Source: Caulobacter vibrioides
GTDB lineage: Bacteria > Pseudomonadota > Alphaproteobacteria > Caulobacterales > Caulobacteraceae
Assembly: GCF_002858865.1 (NCBI RefSeq)
Contig: NZ_PJRR01000008.1
Location: forward strand, 124,001-188,000
Length of the DNA: 64,000 nucleotides
Direction of reading: 5' to 3'
Part shown: positions 61,840 to 64,000 of the stretch, one piece after another
How the letters are laid out: each line of letters starts with the position of its first letter
Position numbering within the stretch: the first letter of the stretch is position 1
Translations under genes and position numbers: made by a program
The notes under the pieces: model-generated
Told to the model about the DNA's origin: nothing
Seen by the model: the letters and a program-made list of their open reading frames with translations, nothing else
Database searches by the model: none

Positions 61840-63099
61840 CTAGTCCCGGCCGGCGATCAACCGCTTCTTGCGGCGATGCAGACTGGCGGCGGCCACGACC
61901 AGAACCAGCGGAACCAGACCCGACAGTACGATCTCGGCGCCGCCCGGCCAGCCGTGCAGCCAGGGCTTCAGGAGGTAGCCCAGCAGACCCAGCACGTAGT
62001 AGCCGACCGCAAAGATCGACAGCCCCTCGACCAGTCCCTGCAGCTTGGTCTGCAACTGCAGGCTGGCGTCCATGCCGCGCAGGGTTTCCTGGTTCTGGCG
62101 GTCCTGGGCCAGGCCAAGCTTGGTGCGCAGAAGGTCGCCGCTGCGCGCGATCCGCACAGACAGATCATCGAGACGCCGATCAGCCGCCTCCCGCGTCCGC
62201 ATGGCGGGCAAGAGGCGACGGGCGATGAACTCGCTCATGGTCGAATGCCCGGGCACGCGGCGTTCGCGCAGCGCCTCCAGCCGATCCAGCGTCAGGCGGT
62301 GATAGGACTCCGTCGCCCCGCGCCGGAACTGGTTCTTGGCGGCCCGCAGCTCGACCTCGGCCGACAGGGCCAGCAGCTGGTCAAGAACCGCCTGGCTGTC
62401 CTCGCCGGTCGCCAGCCCGCTGGTGATCGACGCCAGCCGCCCCTCGGCGCCGTCCAGCCAGGCCAGTAACTCGCGCGCCGGAGGGAAGCCGATCAGGGCC
62501 AGCTTTCGATAGTTGCCGATCTCCAGCAGGGTCTGGACCAGCCGCGAGACCTCGTCATGAGCCAGACTGTGATTGGCGACATGGATGCGACCCGTGCCGC
62601 CCTCGCGCAGGCGGAAATCCGTCCAGATCCGCGCCGCCCCGTCGAACACCTCGCACGAGACGCAGCGATGCAGGTCTATGTGACGCCCCAAAGCGACCTC
62701 GGAGGGCGACTGCGCCTCTGGCGCGGACACCGAGATTTCAACCCCGCGAAAGACTTCGCCCGGTGCGCCGTAGAGCCAGAAGAAGGTCTCGGCCGGCTGG
62801 GCCTCGAACCCCAGCTCGCTTCCCAGCGGCCCAAAGGCGAACCAGGTCCAGGTCGAGAACTCCTGGTGACGCTCCCACAGCCAGCCGCCGCCGTCATCGG
62901 CGATCAGCGCCCGTCCGAGGCCCGGATCCTGCCCCGGCGCGAACAACGCCACAAAGGCGGCCTCGGCGGCGCGCTCGTCCGCATCCACGAGGAACCCCCA
63001 CTGACGCAGCCGGACCGGCGCGCGATCCAGCGGCAGCGCCCTCAGGTGCATCAGCTCGCTTAGCGCCACCCTCAGCGGATGATCTCGACCGCCGTCCAT
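61840..63099 (-). CDS. DUF3422 family membrane protein
   Basis: The 419-residue protein has a large N-terminal soluble region with the DUF3422 patterns HPLRVALSELMHLRA, HQEFSTWTWF and ANHSLAHDEVSRLVQTLLEIGNYRKLAL (in parts). Two C-terminal transmembrane helices (LSIFAVGYYVLGLLGYLL and IVLSGLVPLVLVVAAASL) are followed by a basic tail. Function is unknown across the family. It is probably cotranscribed with the downstream methyltransferase. Confidence 0.88.
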   Translation of the reverse strand: MDGGRDHPLRVALSELMHLRALPLDRAPVRLRQWGFLVDADERAAEAAFVALFAPGQDPGLGRALIADDGGGWLWERHQEFSTWTWFAFGPLGSELGFEAQPAETFFWLYGAPGEVFRGVEISVSAPEAQSPSEVALGRHIDLHRCVSCEVFDGAARIWTDFRLREGGTGRIHVANHSLAHDEVSRLVQTLLEIGNYRKLALIGFPPARELLAWLDGAEGRLASITSGLATGEDSQAVLDQLLALSAEVELRAAKNQFRRGATESYHRLTLDRLEALRERRVPGHSTMSEFIARRLLPAMRTREAADRRLDDLSVRIARSGDLLRTKLGLAQDRQNQETLRGMDASLQLQTKLQGLVEGLSIFAVGYYVLGLLGYLLKPWLHGWPGGAEIVLSGLVPLVLVVAAASLHRRKKRLIAGRD

Positions 63100-63160
63100 C
63101 TCGCCCTCGCCCTGCGTCGCGGATCATCGAGTCTTGCACGATGTTACCGGTCACATAGAC

Positions 63161-64000
63161 TTAGCCAACATCGCTCGCCGCGTCACCCCCTTTGAGCACG
63201 ATCCACCGTTCGATACCGATCGCCTCCAGGAAGTCAGCGTCGTGACTGACGACCAGAAGCGCGCCGTCATAGGCCAAAAGCGCTGCTTCGATCGCCGCAA
63301 TCGAGGCGAGATCCAGGTGATTGGTCGGCTCGTCCAGGATCAGCAGTTGCGGCGGCGTGGCGGCGCAGAGCACGCAGGCCAGGCCGGCTCGCAGGCGCTC
63401 GCCGCCGCTCAAGGTTCCCGCCGTCTGATGCGCCGCCGTGTTGCGGAACAGGAAGCGCGCCAGGGCCACATGCGCGTCGTTGACGCTGGCGGCCGGGTTC
63501 AGTCGCCGGAAGTTCTCCAGGATCGTCTCGTCGTCCCTCAGCAGGGCGGCACGCTGGTCGAGCAGGGCCGCCGGCGCGCCGAGCCGCACCGAACCGCACG
63601 TCGGTGCGAGCTCGCCGGTGATCAAGCCGATCAGCGTGCTCTTCCCCGCACCATTGGGGCCGCTCAGCGCCAGACGCTCGGGCCCGCAGATCCGCATGGA
63701 CAACCCATCGATCACCCGCCGACCGCCAGGCCAGGCGAAGCCGACATCGTCCAGCGTCAGCACCGTCCGCCCCTCGGGCAAACCGCTGGCGGGCAGCGTG
63801 AAGCCCAGCGCCAGCGCCCGCTCCACCCGGGCCTCGGCGGTGGCCCTGGCCGCCTGCGCCTGGGCTGTGAGCTTCTCTGCGAGCTTGACCTCCTTGGCGC
63901 CGCTGGTCTCCGCGCGCTCGGCCATCGCGCCGAGCAGGATCTTCGGCGTCCCGCCCCGGTCGGCAAAACGGCGTCCTGCCGCGTCGCGGCGCGCCTTCCT
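63161..64000 (-). CDS. ABC-F ATPase, C-terminal part (cut by window edge)
   Basis: The frame is open from the window end to 63161, so only the 3' part (280 codons) is present. It shows the inter-domain linker, rich in Ala/Glu/Lys, then the second nucleotide-binding domain: Walker A GPNGAGKSTL, signature LSGGERLRAGLA, Walker B LLILDEPTNHLDL and H-loop SHDADFL. There are no membrane segments, which marks an ABC-F protein (ribosome-associated, translation or resistance type). The start lies beyond base 64000. Confidence 0.92.
   Translation of the reverse strand, partial: RKARRDAAGRRFADRGGTPKILLGAMAERAETSGAKEVKLAEKLTAQAQAARATAEARVERALALGFTLPASGLPEGRTVLTLDDVGFAWPGGRRVIDGLSMRICGPERLALSGPNGAGKSTLIGLITGELAPTCGSVRLGAPAALLDQRAALLRDDETILENFRRLNPAASVNDAHVALARFLFRNTAAHQTAGTLSGGERLRAGLACVLCAATPPQLLILDEPTNHLDLASIAAIEAALLAYDGALLVVSHDADFLEAIGIERWIVLKGGDAASDVG

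Overview
The window is chromosomal DNA of a Caulobacter, close to C. vibrioides (crescentus) or C. segnis. The evidence is high GC content; a 508-residue FtsZ with a long acidic, proline-rich linker; the Caulobacter flagellar set fliX / flgI-cheL-flbY; CtrA-type TTAA-N7-TTAA and GANTC sites before ftsZ; and an alphaproteobacterial one-cysteine DksA. There is no prophage, insertion sequence, CRISPR array, rRNA or tRNA that I can support.

The backbone is the division and cell-wall (dcw) cluster, all on the minus strand and read from right to left. The blocks are: mraZ-rsmH-ftsL-ftsI-murE-murF-mraY-murD (40508 to 31520, junctions overlapping by 1-8 nt except the last, a 14-nt gap), ftsW-murG (28048 to 25791), murC-DMP19-like gene-murB (18791 to 15959), ddl-ftsQ-ftsA (14114 to 10907), and ftsZ alone (10535 to 9009) behind a terminator and its own promoter. 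A MraZ-type triple TGGG repeat lies before mraZ, and rnpB lies just beyond it. Accessory genes sit between the blocks: a HEAT-like protein, an HWE histidine kinase and a ClC channel (28140-31516); a GH127 glycosidase, a SOUL protein, a LysR/hydrolase pair and a secreted protein (18790-25705); and an M28 peptidase (14337-15734).

Left of ftsZ (1-8886) are an aromatic amino-acid degradation pair (HisC-like aminotransferase and HPPD) next to an AsnC/Lrp regulator that shares a 15-bp upstream motif with it; an SPFH protein; a DUF1905 protein; a CPBP protease; a CobW/COG0523 metallochaperone preceded by two near-perfect Zur boxes and followed by a translationally coupled 59-residue microprotein; and an M61 peptidase.

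Right of rnpB (41332-58413) is mixed metabolic and envelope content: a LysR regulator divergent from a DUF4267/hydrolase pair; a PaiB-amidase-EamA overlapping operon; an EthA-like Baeyer-Villiger monooxygenase followed by an MpaB-family oxygenase; AraC and SnoaL-like genes; a crotonase; a lone receiver domain; a PPOX protein; M16 and M28 peptidases; and dksA. The right end holds fliX diverging from flgI-cheL-flbY, then a methyltransferase, a DUF3422 membrane protein and an ABC-F ATPase cut by the window edge.

Three families of GC-rich palindromic intergenic repeats are scattered through the window. The least explained stretch is 19431-20059, which has strong hairpins but no convincing gene. 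The most promising new leads are the Zur-CobW-microprotein unit, the DMP19 DNA-mimic homologue embedded between murC and murB, and the shared AsnC-type operator motif.
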